Below are positions 41,801 through 48,835 of a stretch of 52,266 nt of DNA, in pieces. This DNA comes from an uncultured Bacteroidales bacterium (lineage in GTDB: Bacteria > Bacteroidota > Bacteroidia > Bacteroidales > UBA3824). The position numbers and the translations under genes were made by a program. The stretch's first letter is position 1. Each line of letters starts with the position of its first letter. The stretch lies in contig CALFIU010000174.1 in assembly GCA_937877455.1 (NCBI GenBank), forward strand, positions 1-52,266, read 5' to 3'. The notes beneath the pieces were generated by a model. It was not told the origin of the DNA, did not search any database, and saw only the letters and a program-made list of their open reading frames with translations.

Positions 41801-42020
41801 TAGAGTTAAGACTGTTTTCCAACAGTTTGGTAAGGTTGGTTTCGATTTCCGAACCCGTGTTGCCGGCATACGTACACATAACAGACACGTAAGGCGGCTC
41901 CATTTCCGGATACTGGTCGATTGGCAACTTTGAAAGTGCAAACAAACCAATGATTATCACCGCCACAAATATCAAGGAGGTGGTTACCGGTTTTTCTATC
42001 GCGGTTTTGTAAATACTCAT
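38826..42020 (-). CDS. RND multidrug efflux pump, AcrB/HAE1 type
   Basis: A 1064-residue inner-membrane proton-driven exporter. It starts IEKPVTTSLIFVAVIIIGL and has two sets of membrane helices separated by large periplasmic porter loops. The proton-relay aspartates are in VAIGMVVDDAIVVLENI. LPIDQYPEMEPPYVSV is typical of the HAE1 class and argues against a heavy-metal CzcA type. It works with the adaptor and TolC-like proteins encoded just upstream in the same operon. It is full length with no break. Confidence 0.97.
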   Translation of the reverse strand: MSIYKTAIEKPVTTSLIFVAVIIIGLFALSKLPIDQYPEMEPPYVSVMCTYAGNTGSEIETNLTKLLENSLNSIEGLDEMTSTSKDNIALVTMKFQWGQNMDEVVNDVRSALDMVSDNLPDGAGKPIVFKFNTSMMPILMYAITAEESYAGLDKILEENVTNVLNRVDGIGNLSVSGAPERYVYVDVDQRKIDAYGISLEQVANAVSMNNLDVSSGTVKMGKEQYGLRVKSEFKESAEINNLVVTTTAQGKKVFIKDIATVRDTIKDLFLDSKINSSEGCRLIIMKQTGGNTVQICKDVKKMMVDIQKTLPPDIHFEIINDSSETIQNSINSLTESVFYALLFVVLVVLFFLGQWRATLIIAICIPISLIVSFIYLLATDSSLNIISLSSLTVAIGMVVDDAIVVLENIDKHIQRGSSPREAAIYATNEVWISVIATTLVTCAVFVPLTMLTGIAGILFKELGWIVTICVCTSTTVAISLTPMLSSKMLKAREIIMEKLGRGTGKKQGKSLYERTVLRGLDWLDLQYSKLLAIALRHKVITILAIVGFFVLSLIPVFQGKIGMDFMPQSDEGRLVITFELQRGTRIEEAAKIARRIEAEMAANNPELKIISTTLGSDEDAGISSLFASTSNYKGQMYIRATKKWERERTIFQIANSIRDQFDNTPEIVNYTVSTSGGGGMSSNSVDIEIYGYDFDVTNRIAEEVKEKLKVVEGAKDINISREADRAELQLVFNKEKLAEYGLNTATIGSYIRNKVNGYTAGYLKEDGDEYYIRVRLREEDRNSMDKINELTINTPTGQMVKVKELATIKEYWAPPQIDRKTRQRVNTVSVTPDNKALTDLAEDIQKILDKIETPSDVKIVIGGDLEDQQESSRDMSMLFGLIVILVYIVMASQFESLSKPFIIMMSIPFAISGVIFALLLTGTTLNMVGMLGVIMLAGIVVKNGIVLVDYINLMRDRNLELNQAIVVSGRSRLRPVLMTAATTILGMIPMAVSSGEGAEIWAPMGVVVIGGLIVSTVITLVIVPVLYAIFSKHGERDKAEAVKQSFVFYDMPDDAVFDSRKPLD

Positions 42021-42136
42021 TTTGATCTTATTTTAATTAAAAATTAAAAGTTAAAAATTTAAAATTTCTTGTATTATTGTTCTCACTTTTAAACCATAAT
42101 TTTTAACTTCCAATTTCATTTTTAATTTTTAATTCA
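42021..42136. repeat. A/T heptad arrays in inverted orientation
   Basis: Between the adaptor and RND genes, one side carries period-7 ATTAAAA/GTTAAAA units and the other carries TTTTTAA units. They can form a long imperfect hairpin. The right side runs into the adaptor stop codon at 42137. Confidence 0.6.
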
Positions 42137-43159
42137 TTAATTTTTAATTTGAATAGGTGTTCCGTCATGAAGTTTTGCAACTCCTTGTGTTATAAGGTCT
42201 ACACCTTCTTTTATTTCGTCAGCCAAAATTTCAACATTATCATCAAAACGCTGACCGAATTTTACAACAACACGTTTTGCTTTGCCATTTTCGGCAAGGA
42301 AAACATAACGTTCGTCGCTACCTTGAAGTTTCTGAACAGCATTGTAAGGAGCAACCAAAGTTTGTTCTTTTCCCATTTCGAGGGTTGTATTTACGTACAT
42401 ACCCGGACGAAGTTTTTGATTAGCATTAGAAATCCTTAACTTAACCGAAAAAGTATGCGATTTTTCGTCAATTGTAGGATAAACGATTTCTACAACAGCA
42501 GGGAAAACCTCATCAGCGTATGTGTCGGTTTTGAGATTGATTTTCATACCCTGTTTAACATCGGGAAAATATGATTCTGGAATTTCAACCAATGCTTTTA
42601 AAGTGCTGATTTGCACCAACTCGTAAATTGCTTGACCAGAAAATAATTCGCCGGGTTCGTAGTTACGAGCCGAAATCACACCCGCAAACGGAGCGCGAAG
42701 ATAAGTGTTTTCTTCAAGATTTTTGAGTGAAGTTTCCAACACATCAAGACCCGATTTTGCTTGGTCGTAAGTCTGTTTTGCAATATTATTGGAATCGTTC
42801 AAAATTTTGATACGGTTGAAATCCGTTTTTGTATTTTCGTAATTTAGTTTGGTTGAAAGATATTGAGTTTCATCCATTTTGGCCAACATCTGACCTTTTT
42901 GAACTCTATCGCCAACTTCAACATAAAGATTTTTTATCCGACCTTGAAGAGCTGGAGCAACCGACACTTTTTCGTATGGCTGAAGAACACTCGAAAACGT
43001 CAAAACACGCATAATTTCTTGTTTTTGAAGTTTTTGAGTAGAAACCGTTTCCACTTTTTCTTGCTCTGTTTCGGTATCTTCTGCCGATTTGCTTGAGCAA
43101 GCGGGCAACAGCATAGCAGCCGCTGCCAAAATTACAGGGTAATGTTTTAATTTTATCAT
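42137..43159 (-). CDS. RND efflux periplasmic adaptor (AcrA/MFP type)
   Basis: A 340-residue lipoprotein with lipobox LPAC. It has the lipoyl half-motif GRIKNLYVEVGDRVQKGQML, an alpha-hairpin, the second half with LRAPFAGVISARNYEPGE, a beta-barrel and a membrane-proximal domain ending KLHDGTPIQIKN. It bridges the RND pump and the TolC-like channel. It sits 116 bases upstream of the RND gene and 59 bases downstream of the channel gene. Confidence 0.95.
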   Translation of the reverse strand: MIKLKHYPVILAAAAMLLPACSSKSAEDTETEQEKVETVSTQKLQKQEIMRVLTFSSVLQPYEKVSVAPALQGRIKNLYVEVGDRVQKGQMLAKMDETQYLSTKLNYENTKTDFNRIKILNDSNNIAKQTYDQAKSGLDVLETSLKNLEENTYLRAPFAGVISARNYEPGELFSGQAIYELVQISTLKALVEIPESYFPDVKQGMKINLKTDTYADEVFPAVVEIVYPTIDEKSHTFSVKLRISNANQKLRPGMYVNTTLEMGKEQTLVAPYNAVQKLQGSDERYVFLAENGKAKRVVVKFGQRFDDNVEILADEIKEGVDLITQGVAKLHDGTPIQIKN

Positions 43160-43190
43160 GATTAAAAAGTATTTACGTTTTTATAAATTG

Positions 43191-43218
43191 TCAATTATCA
43201 ATTTTCAATTGTCAATTA
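43191..43218. repeat. Four TCAATTN heptads at a stop codon
   Basis: TCAATTA, TCAATTT, TCAATTG, TCAATTA in perfect register, ending at the base before the stop codon of the TolC-like gene (43219-43221). Confidence 0.85.
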
Positions 43219-44529
43219 TTACAAGTTATTATAAAGTTTTAATAAATCAGTTTGAGCGTTCATAACATCGTAAAGGCTTTGAATATAAGAGCCTTGCGCT
43301 TGAACAAGGTTGTTGTTGACAGTAATCAAATCGTTGCTCGAAATAGTTCCAACGTTGAATTTCTGCAATGAATTTTTGAATATTTTTTGATAAAGTTCCA
43401 ACGATTCTTTGCTTGAATTATACGTTTCAATTGCATTAGAAAGATTGTATTTCAATTGAATTTCTTGAACTTGCAACTGTTCCAAGGTTTGGTCGCGTTG
43501 AGTCTGAGCAATGTCAATATCGATTTTGCTTTGTTTGCATTGCGAATAACGGTTTCCCGAAGAGAAAATAGGAATCGAAAGTGCAAAAGTCATAGAATGC
43601 GGCGGATTCATATTGAAACCTGCATCTTTTCCAAAATACGTTTTGCCACTATAACTATATTGAATTGCAAAAGTAGGTCCGTATGCCCAACGACTAAGTG
43701 TCCATTGTTTTTTAGCAAGGTCGATACTCATGTCAAGTTGTTGCATCGAAATATTGTTTTCAACCGTTCCTTCTGGCTCAGTAATTTCTTGGTTTTCAAA
43801 GAAATAATCAAGGCTTTCTGTCAATTCAATTTTACTTGTTGGAGGTGCGCCAATTGCGGTAATCAATGCACTTTTAGCAAGTTGAATATTTCTGTCAGCG
43901 GCTCTCAAATTGTTGTCAAGAACCATAAGTTGAACTTTCAACTGATCGGCATCCGTCTGTTCTGCCATACCAACTTTGGCGAGTTGAACAACATTGTTGT
44001 AACTTTTTTCGAGATTATTTCTACTATCTTCCAATACTTTACGACTTTCTTGAGCAATCAAAACCGACAAATAAGCAGTTGTAGCCGCCGACTTAACATC
44101 GTTTTCACTTGAAGCCTGCGACAACTTTTGCATTTCAATTGCGAGTTTAGAAAGTTGAACACCCACAACCATTTGTCCGTTGATAGCCGCTTGAGCAGTA
44201 ATACCAAGATTTCCGACATCGTTAACAGGAATTTTGACAGGCATTCCACCCATCTCTACTTCTGCAGTGTAGCCAAACATAGTTGTATAACTAAGCGTAC
44301 CGTCAACAGTAACGAGCATATTTGATATTGCTTGCCATTTTGCCCATTCCGCCTTTTGAATATTAAGGTCGGCAGTTCGCATTGTTTTGGAATGTTGAAC
44401 AGCGTAATTTTTTGCCGAATCGAGGGTAAGAACCAACGTTTCGGCTGTTGCTACGGAGTCGGTTTGCGCATTGGCACCAAATGTCAACGCCGTTGCAATT
44501 ACCAGCATTAATGATTGTTTTAAATTCAT
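43219..44529 (-). CDS. TolC-like outer-membrane efflux channel
   Basis: A 436-residue protein with a signal peptide ending FGANAQ and two OEP repeats rich in long helices (for example VEKSYNNV-like NLEKSYNNVVQLAKVGMAEQ). The alternating barrel strand YGPTFAIQYSYSG and the C-terminal repeat with FNVGTISSNDLITVNNNLVQ are typical. It forms the trimeric exit duct for the RND pump. It is the second gene of the operon, 42 bases after the GbsR-like regulator. Confidence 0.94.
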   Translation of the reverse strand: MNLKQSLMLVIATALTFGANAQTDSVATAETLVLTLDSAKNYAVQHSKTMRTADLNIQKAEWAKWQAISNMLVTVDGTLSYTTMFGYTAEVEMGGMPVKIPVNDVGNLGITAQAAINGQMVVGVQLSKLAIEMQKLSQASSENDVKSAATTAYLSVLIAQESRKVLEDSRNNLEKSYNNVVQLAKVGMAEQTDADQLKVQLMVLDNNLRAADRNIQLAKSALITAIGAPPTSKIELTESLDYFFENQEITEPEGTVENNISMQQLDMSIDLAKKQWTLSRWAYGPTFAIQYSYSGKTYFGKDAGFNMNPPHSMTFALSIPIFSSGNRYSQCKQSKIDIDIAQTQRDQTLEQLQVQEIQLKYNLSNAIETYNSSKESLELYQKIFKNSLQKFNVGTISSNDLITVNNNLVQAQGSYIQSLYDVMNAQTDLLKLYNNL

Positions 44530-44571
44530 TTTATATTTTATGTATTATTTAGTTACAAGTTAATATAAAGA

Positions 44572-45054
44572 CTAAATTTCGTCGCTAAGAAATTCTTTTT
44601 CATAATTGTCGATTTCTCGTTTCCAAAAATCAAGACCTTCAATCATAGCCTGAATATTTTTAGAAGTTCTTGATTCCTTGTCTTTTTTTAGTTCTATTGC
44701 AGCGCGGTTTATTTTTTCAACTTTGGCAATATGATTGCGCATGGCTTGCAAAAATTGACGACGCGTATTAATTTTTATTCTAAAATAACGTTTTCTGTCG
44801 CCAGCGTATGTGATATATTCCACTTTATCGCTATCGAGCAAGTGATTAAGAGTTGTAGAGGCCGACGATTTAGAAATTTTAAGTTCGTCAACAATTTCCT
44901 CAAAAGTGTATTCTTCTTTGTCCATAAAAGAAAGAAGCCCCAATATTCTACCTGCCAAAGCGGTTCCCCCGCTTCTATTTGTAAACATACCTAACGATTC
45001 TACAAGTTCTCGCTGCTTTGATATTCTTTCTTCTTCGGTTAAATTTTCTTGCAT
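44572..45054 (-). CDS. GbsR/MarR-family transcriptional regulator
   Basis: 160 residues. A winged-helix DNA-binding domain lies at about residues 30-100 (GRILGLLSFMDKEEYTFEEI, recognition helix SKSSASTTLNHLLD, wing TYAGDRKRYFRI), followed by a helical dimerisation tail. This is the GbsR subfamily of MarR-like regulators, which in Bacteroidota commonly precedes TolC-RND operons. It probably represses its own operon in response to a toxic ligand. A dyad 29 bases upstream is a candidate operator. Confidence 0.93.
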   Translation of the reverse strand: MQENLTEEERISKQRELVESLGMFTNRSGGTALAGRILGLLSFMDKEEYTFEEIVDELKISKSSASTTLNHLLDSDKVEYITYAGDRKRYFRIKINTRRQFLQAMRNHIAKVEKINRAAIELKKDKESRTSKNIQAMIEGLDFWKREIDNYEKEFLSDEI

Positions 45055-45082
45055 AATTGCTTGATTGTCAATTTGTTATTTT

Positions 45083-45106
45083 TTAGTTCTAAATATTCTG
45101 AACTAA
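45083..45106 (-). promoter_or_regulatory. Candidate operator of the efflux operon
   Basis: Dyad TTAGTTC-taaatattct-GAACTAA, 7-bp perfect arms with a 10-base A/T spacer, centred about 40 bases before the regulator start codon. This size and symmetry suit a dimeric winged-helix protein. Confidence 0.5.
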
Positions 45107-45264
45107 TTATTTATTTCTGAATATTGTATTGCGAAATAAATAATTAAAAACTAAATTAACAATAAGTAAGTGTTAAGAAAAGGTTAATAAAGTAGGCAAG
45201 TAATTTCTTTAGTGTGCAAAATTATAAAAAATGTGAAAGCTGTATTTTTTTTTATTATTTTACC

Positions 45265-45272
45265 TATTTTTG
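45265..45272 (+). promoter_or_regulatory. Possible -7 box of the small exported protein gene
   Basis: TATTTTTG fits TAnnTTTG, with a leader of about 46 bases. No -33 element is seen. Confidence 0.35.
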
Positions 45273-45324
45273 TGGCTATAATTAGTGGTAAACTTTTTTT
45301 GATTGACCATAATTTGATATCGGT

Positions 45325-45723
45325 ATGAAAAAAACTTTAACATTATTATTCATAGTTATTACGCTTTTTTTATCGGCTAACAAAGTTTTTAGTCAAGTAA
45401 TTGATTGTAGGCTTGTTAACATAAAATATTACAATGGATGTGGTTGCAGCAAAAAAAGCCTTATAAAAGTGAGGATTTGTTTTAATGTTAACCAAACAAA
45501 CCTCGAAAAACTTAAAATAGAAATTAAGCATCCTAATAGTGTTGTTTATACAGGAAACATAGAAGAATATGATGCAAATGGAAATGTCTATTATAGTTTT
45601 TGTGCGCGAAAAGACGAAATCAACGAGTTTGATGTAAGGTTTAGAGCCGATGGTATTGAAAGTTTACCTGTGCATATTTCGGCACAAGCAAACGATTTGA
45701 ATATAGAAACTGTTGTTTTTTAG
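45325..45723 (+). CDS. Small exported protein of unknown function
   Basis: 132 residues. A signal peptide ends at KVFSQ. The mature part is about 108 residues with four cysteines (IDC, NGCGC, RICF, SFCARK), probably in disulfides, and beta-strand-like periodicity. No family recognised. It lies 29 bases upstream of the DUF4924 gene on the same strand, so a shared transcript is likely. Confidence 0.65.
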   Translation: MKKTLTLLFIVITLFLSANKVFSQVIDCRLVNIKYYNGCGCSKKSLIKVRICFNVNQTNLEKLKIEIKHPNSVVYTGNIEEYDANGNVYYSFCARKDEINEFDVRFRADGIESLPVHISAQANDLNIETVVF

Positions 45724-45752
45724 ATTGTTGTATAGTAGAAGAAAAAATAGTT

Positions 45753-46295
45753 ATGTTGATAGCACGCCAAAAAAAACGTGAAAATATTGCGGAATATGTG
45801 ATTTACATGTTTCAAATAGAAGATATGATGAGAGCATGTAAACTCGATCCAAAACTTGTAAAGAAAAATATTATCGACCAATATAATCAATCGCCCGAAA
45901 TGATTGGTGAGATAACCTATTGGTATGAAAACATAATTGAACTGATGAAAAATCAGGGTATAACACAAAAAGGTCATTTGCAGGAAGTTTTAAATACAAT
46001 TGATGATATGACTGATTTGCATTTGCGGTTGCTAAGGTCGCCACTTCACCCTGATTATAAAACGGCTTATCAAGATGCTGCTCCTGTAATTGGGCAGAGT
46101 TTACAAATTACTGGCAAACAAGGAACTTCGGAAATTGAAATTTGTTTTGAGATGCTTTACATGGTACTGCTTTTAAAGTTGCAACACAAAGAAATATCCA
46201 ACGATACAGCTTTTGCTATTTCTAAGATTAGCAAGATGTTGTCGTTGTTGAGCCAAAAGTATCGCAAAGCCGAAGACGATGACCTTGATTTATGA
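45753..46295 (+). CDS. DUF4924 family protein
   Basis: A 180-residue, largely helical cytoplasmic protein with the family start MLIARQKKRENIAEYVIYMFQIEDMMRA (given here in part: ARQKKRENIAEYVIYMFQ) and the conserved LRLLRSPLHPDYK-type segment. DUF4924 is confined to Bacteroidota and has no known function. GH51 follows 27 bases later, though a functional link is doubtful. Confidence 0.85.
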   Translation: MLIARQKKRENIAEYVIYMFQIEDMMRACKLDPKLVKKNIIDQYNQSPEMIGEITYWYENIIELMKNQGITQKGHLQEVLNTIDDMTDLHLRLLRSPLHPDYKTAYQDAAPVIGQSLQITGKQGTSEIEICFEMLYMVLLLKLQHKEISNDTAFAISKISKMLSLLSQKYRKAEDDDLDL

Positions 46296-46322
46296 AAATT
46301 AATTTTTAACAATAATAATATT

Positions 46323-48296
46323 ATGATTAAGAAACTTTTAACATTATCTTTTTTTGCATGTTCGACAGTTGCGTTAATGGCTCAACCGTCGGGTGGTAAA
46401 AAAATAAGCAACGAACTAATTGGTATTTTTTTCGAGGATATTAGTTCCTCGGCCGACGGTGGACTTAGTGCCGAGTTGGTTCAAAATGGTTCTTTTGAAT
46501 ACAATCCTACAGAACGCGACGGTTGGGGAGCTGGTTCGTTTTGGAAATTTGTACGTCCGGGGCATTCGCTTGGTAATATGGAGCCACGTCAACAAGACCC
46601 AATTCACCCAAATAATCCCAACTATATGCATTTTTCAGTTGAGAGAGTAAAGCAATTTTACGATTACAAAGGTTGGATGGGTGTTGGTCTACAAAACGAT
46701 GGTTTTGAAGGTATGTCTATAAAAAAAGGAGCAAAATATGATTTTTCTGTTTTTATACGCAACACCGACAACAAAGATAAGGAGTTTCGTGTGGTTTTGA
46801 TTGAGCCATCAAAAGAATGGGGCAAAGATCCCAAGGCCATTGGCGAACAAACAATTAAAGTGAGTGGCAACAGTTGGAAAAAATACACTGCAACCATTGA
46901 GGCTACAGAAAATTGTCAACAAGCTGCATTACAATTGCTTTGCCTTACAACTGGCGAATACGACATTGATGAAGTGTCGTTGATGCCGCAAGAAACATTT
47001 AAAGGTCATGGACTTAGAACCGATTTGGCACAAGCATTAGCCGATTTGCATCCAAAATTTATGCGTTTCCCAGGAGGATGCGTGGTTCATGGTGGTGGCG
47101 ACGGTTTTTGGAATACCTACCATTGGAAAAATACTGTTGGACCAAAAGAACAGCGCAAACATCTAAAAAATACTTGGGGTTATCATCAATCAATGGCTAT
47201 TGGGTATTTTGAATATTTCCAATTTTGCGAAGATCTTGGCATGGAACCATTGCCAATTTTGCCTTGTGGCGTAAGTTGTCAAGGTACAAACGGCGGTTGG
47301 AATATGTGGCCAACTCAAGCTCAAGATGTTTGCCCAATGGAAGATATGGAAAAATGGACGCAAGATGCTCTCGACCTTATTGAGTGGGCTAATGGTGATG
47401 TTAATACAAAATGGGGTAAAGTTCGTGCTGAAGCGGGACACCCAAAACCTTTTAATCTCAAATACTTAGGTGTGGGTAATGAAGAAAAAATTACACCAGA
47501 ATTTGAAGAACGTTTCAAATATATGTACGATAAAATTACTGCAAAGCATCCGGAAATAACAATTATTGGTACAGCAGGTCCGGGTTCGCATAAGGACAAT
47601 CCTGACTACGAAAATGGTTGGAAATTCGCTGAAAAAATTGGTCTTCCTATTATTGATGAGCATTATTACGAACAAAAAGATTACTTTTTGACATCGCGTC
47701 AATACGACAACTATCCACGAGACCGTAAAACCAAGGTTTACCTTGGCGAATATGCTTCTAAAGACAAAAAACTTATTGATGCTCTTGCCGAAGGTCTTTA
47801 TTTATTGCACGTTGAACGTAATGCAGATGTTGTGGTAATGACATCTTATGCTCCACTTTTTGCTCGTAAAAACGCTACAAATTGGAATCCCGATTTGATT
47901 TATTTCGACAACGAAAAGCCTTATCTTACTTGCAGTTACTATGTTCAACAAATGTTTGGTCTATCTTCGGGAGATTATTATTACGGCGATTGCGTTAAGT
48001 TTGACCGCTCTGACGACAACCTTCTTGGTCAGTCGGTTATCTACGACAGCAAAACCAAAAAACTATTTGTAAAAATCTGTAATGCTGGTTCTAAGGCTGC
48101 ACAGGCTAACATAGATCTAACTCGATTTAAAATTAAAGGAACTGCCGAAAAAACTATGATTTCTGGAAATGCAGATGACGAAAACAACTACGAGTCGCAA
48201 CCTATAATTCCTGTAAAAGAAAAGGTAAGCATTAAAGCAAAATCAGCAGAAAAAATACCACCGTATTCAATTACAATGTGGACTATTCAGTTGTAA
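46323..48296 (+). CDS. GH51 alpha-L-arabinofuranosidase
   Basis: A 657-residue secreted retaining enzyme that removes arabinofuranose from arabinan and arabinoxylan. After the signal peptide (ALMAQ) come the N-terminal motif ELIGIFFEDISSSADGG, a CBM4/9-like beta insert (about residues 55-230), then the TIM barrel with FMRFPGGCVVHG. The acid/base is E387 in LGVGNEE and the nucleophile E476 in VYLGEYAS. A C-terminal beta domain follows. It ends at a strong terminator. Confidence 0.96.
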   Translation: MIKKLLTLSFFACSTVALMAQPSGGKKISNELIGIFFEDISSSADGGLSAELVQNGSFEYNPTERDGWGAGSFWKFVRPGHSLGNMEPRQQDPIHPNNPNYMHFSVERVKQFYDYKGWMGVGLQNDGFEGMSIKKGAKYDFSVFIRNTDNKDKEFRVVLIEPSKEWGKDPKAIGEQTIKVSGNSWKKYTATIEATENCQQAALQLLCLTTGEYDIDEVSLMPQETFKGHGLRTDLAQALADLHPKFMRFPGGCVVHGGGDGFWNTYHWKNTVGPKEQRKHLKNTWGYHQSMAIGYFEYFQFCEDLGMEPLPILPCGVSCQGTNGGWNMWPTQAQDVCPMEDMEKWTQDALDLIEWANGDVNTKWGKVRAEAGHPKPFNLKYLGVGNEEKITPEFEERFKYMYDKITAKHPEITIIGTAGPGSHKDNPDYENGWKFAEKIGLPIIDEHYYEQKDYFLTSRQYDNYPRDRKTKVYLGEYASKDKKLIDALAEGLYLLHVERNADVVVMTSYAPLFARKNATNWNPDLIYFDNEKPYLTCSYYVQQMFGLSSGDYYYGDCVKFDRSDDNLLGQSVIYDSKTKKLFVKICNAGSKAAQANIDLTRFKIKGTAEKTMISGNADDENNYESQPIIPVKEKVSIKAKSAEKIPPYSITMWTIQL

Positions 48297-48315
48297 CACA
48301 ATAGTTTAATAATTA

Positions 48316-48349
48316 AAGAGGGACTTGTTTTCAAGTTCCTCTTTTTTAT
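48316..48349 (+). terminator. Terminator of the GH51 gene
   Basis: 12-bp stem AAGAGGGACTTG / CAAGTTCCTCTT with a TTTT loop and a T run. Confidence 0.92.
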
Positions 48350-48438
48350 TTGTGAAGTATTTTCCTAAAAAAAATTTCATCGTTCTTTGTCATTAACAAC
48401 TATAATAATAAATGTAAAACTTTAAAAACATAATAACT

Positions 48439-48621
48439 ATGGAAAAAAAAGCAAAGTTAGGTTTGGTGTTTTCGGCAGGAATGTTGTTAACATTTGGAGG
48501 TATGGCAGCGGCTATTGTTTATGCTGACAAATTAACAAAAGAAAAACAAAAAAATAAATACAACGATGACAAAATCAATGCCGAAGAACCTGAAAATATA
48601 AAGGATGAAACGTTAAACTAA
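48439..48621 (+). CDS. Small single-helix membrane protein
   Basis: 60 residues. One hydrophobic segment (LGLVFSAGMLLTFGGMAAAIVY) follows a basic N-terminus. The C-terminal half is highly charged (Lys, Asp, Glu). No family recognised. It has its own terminator and lies between two arabinofuranosidase genes; no functional link is evident. Confidence 0.6.
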   Translation: MEKKAKLGLVFSAGMLLTFGGMAAAIVYADKLTKEKQKNKYNDDKINAEEPENIKDETLN

Positions 48622-48629
48622 AAATATTT

Positions 48630-48672
48630 GCTGTTTCAATTTTGTAAAAAATAAGAAACAGCGTTTTTTTTT
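48630..48672 (+). terminator. Terminator after the small membrane protein gene
   Basis: GCTGTTTC / GAAACAGC stem with a 17-base loop and a long T run. Confidence 0.8.
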
Positions 48673-48791
48673 GTTATTTTTTTTACAATTTGTATATTTT
48701 TATTATTTTTGATAAAAATAAATCTTTTTATTGGTGGGAAAATAAGTTTTAAATGTTTGATTTTTTCTTTTCTGTTAGCAAAAAATATAAC

Positions 48792-48799
48792 TAAGTTTG
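48792..48799 (+). promoter_or_regulatory. -7 box of the GH127 gene
   Basis: TAAGTTTG fits TAnnTTTG; the predicted start near 48806 gives a 30-base leader. The -33 element is weak. Confidence 0.5.
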
Positions 48800-48835
48800 C
48801 AATTGACAAAATAACACTTATTTAAAGATTCAAAT

